A stretch of 6,351 nucleotides of DNA from Ktedonobacterales bacterium (GTDB lineage: Bacteria; Chloroflexota; Ktedonobacteria; Ktedonobacterales; JACDGC01): assembly GCA_013815535.1 (NCBI GenBank), contig JACDGC010000241.1, positions 1 through 6,351 on the forward strand, written 5' to 3'. The notes beneath the pieces were generated by a model, which was given only the letters and a program-made list of their open reading frames with translations, was not told the DNA's origin and made no database searches. How positions within the stretch are numbered: position 1 is the stretch's first letter; each line of letters begins with the position of its first letter. Shown piece by piece: positions 6,224 to 6,351 of the stretch. The translations under genes were made by a program, and so were the position numbers.

Positions 6224-6268
6224 GCGGAGCCGGGAACAGGATTGAACTGCTGATCCCCTCCTTACAAG
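6224..6268 (-). pseudogene. 3' half of a tRNA-Thr(UGU)-like gene, 5' half missing
   Basis: On the minus strand the sequence reads as a tRNA from the anticodon loop onward. It has loop CTTGTAA (anticodon TGT, Thr), a 3' anticodon strand GGAGG, a 5-base variable loop GGATC, and a T arm AGCAG-TTCAATC-CTGTT that pairs fully with one G-T wobble. An acceptor strand CCCGGCT and CCGCA follow. Upstream, the 5' anticodon strand does not pair properly in this register, and there is no D arm or 5' acceptor strand. The break therefore falls at or next to the anticodon loop, where a direct-repeat copy begins (6271). A 3' tRNA fragment is typical of att sites left by integrative elements, or of a tRNA gene cut by an insertion. 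An alternative register pairs CCTTC with GAGGG and would read GTA (Tyr), but the variable loop then becomes too short. Confidence 0.5.
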
Positions 6269-6285
6269 AAGGCTGTCAAATTGGC

Positions 6286-6351
6286 ATGCGCCTGTTCGAA
6301 CGATTACGTTGCATACTGCACCTCGTCTCTTGAATGATGATCACCGAAACT
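6286..6351. other. Right edge, nothing recognised
   Basis: I see no coding frame with a ribosome site, no tRNA D arm on the minus strand and no further clear copy of the GTCAAATTGG motif. The palindrome GTTCGAAC (6294-6301) is not a tRNA T arm because the closing bases do not pair. Confidence 0.4.

Larger units (their letters stand above)
6159..6285 (+). repeat. Two 15-bp direct repeats flanking the tRNA-like remnant
   Basis: GGCCGTCAAATTGGC (6159-6173) and GGCTGTCAAATTGGC (6271-6285) match at 14 of 15 positions, 112 bp apart in the same orientation. Between them lie the hairpin and the tRNA-Thr-like 3' half. A looser third copy (GGTCGAAATTGGG) is at 6145. They could be transposase-binding sites or part of a recombination junction. 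Confidence 0.75.

Noticed and set aside
6224..6275. Complete tRNA gene (Tyr or Val reading of the CTTGTAAG/CTTACAAG block)
   Set aside because: No D arm or 5' acceptor strand on either strand. The Tyr register lacks the long variable arm, and the plus-strand Val reading has no T arm.
6159..6285. CRISPR array
   Set aside because: Only two close copies of a 15-bp repeat, 112 bp apart, with no regular spacers.
6294..6301. GTTCGAAC as a tRNA T loop
   Set aside because: The base pair that should close the T loop is absent on both strands and no tRNA arms surround it; it is a chance palindrome.

Overview
The window looks like chromosomal DNA from a GC-rich, multicellular-type Chloroflexota bacterium, probably close to the Ktedonobacteria. 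This is inferred mainly from the 992-residue regulator, whose Trp/Tyr/Arg-rich N-terminal module in front of an NB-ARC-type ATPase, TPR-like helices and a LuxR helix-turn-helix is a layout I associate with that group. Two lipoproteins with classical lipoboxes fit a bacterial envelope, and fragments of mobile elements lie at both edges. All recognisable protein genes lie on the minus strand, so transcription runs from high to low coordinates.

Read in the direction of transcription, the right edge (about 6133-6351) is a mobile or recombined junction. It has a TGTACA terminus followed by repeated GTCAAATTGG-type motifs. A tRNA-Thr-like 3' half with no 5' half sits between two 15-bp direct repeats and is followed by a hairpin with a short T run. 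Next comes a DinB-fold protein (5352-5897). A 328-bp intergenic region follows, with a perfect 18-bp inverted repeat and two candidate promoters facing the regulator.

The large LuxR/ATPase regulator (2045-5023) is followed by a second perfect inverted repeat (19-bp arms), whose loop contains a good -10 box. It directly precedes an Ig-like lipoprotein gene interrupted by a one-base frameshift (1371-1860). After a further 196 bp, in which I see no convincing promoter or terminator, lies a second lipoprotein (179-1174) made of six exact 45-residue repeats, probably a beta-propeller. At the left edge is the first 19 codons of what looks like an IS701-type DDE transposase (1-57), running out of the window.

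The most plausible functional reading is a small regulatory and cell-surface module. A cytoplasmic ATPase/TPR regulator is encoded immediately upstream of one or two exported lipoproteins, and the operator-like palindrome sits on the promoter between them. The link between regulator and lipoproteins is inference from order and spacing only. I see no CRISPR array, no rRNA and no complete tRNA. I did not find a clear new defence or mobile system; the right-edge junction and the promoter palindromes most deserve a closer look.
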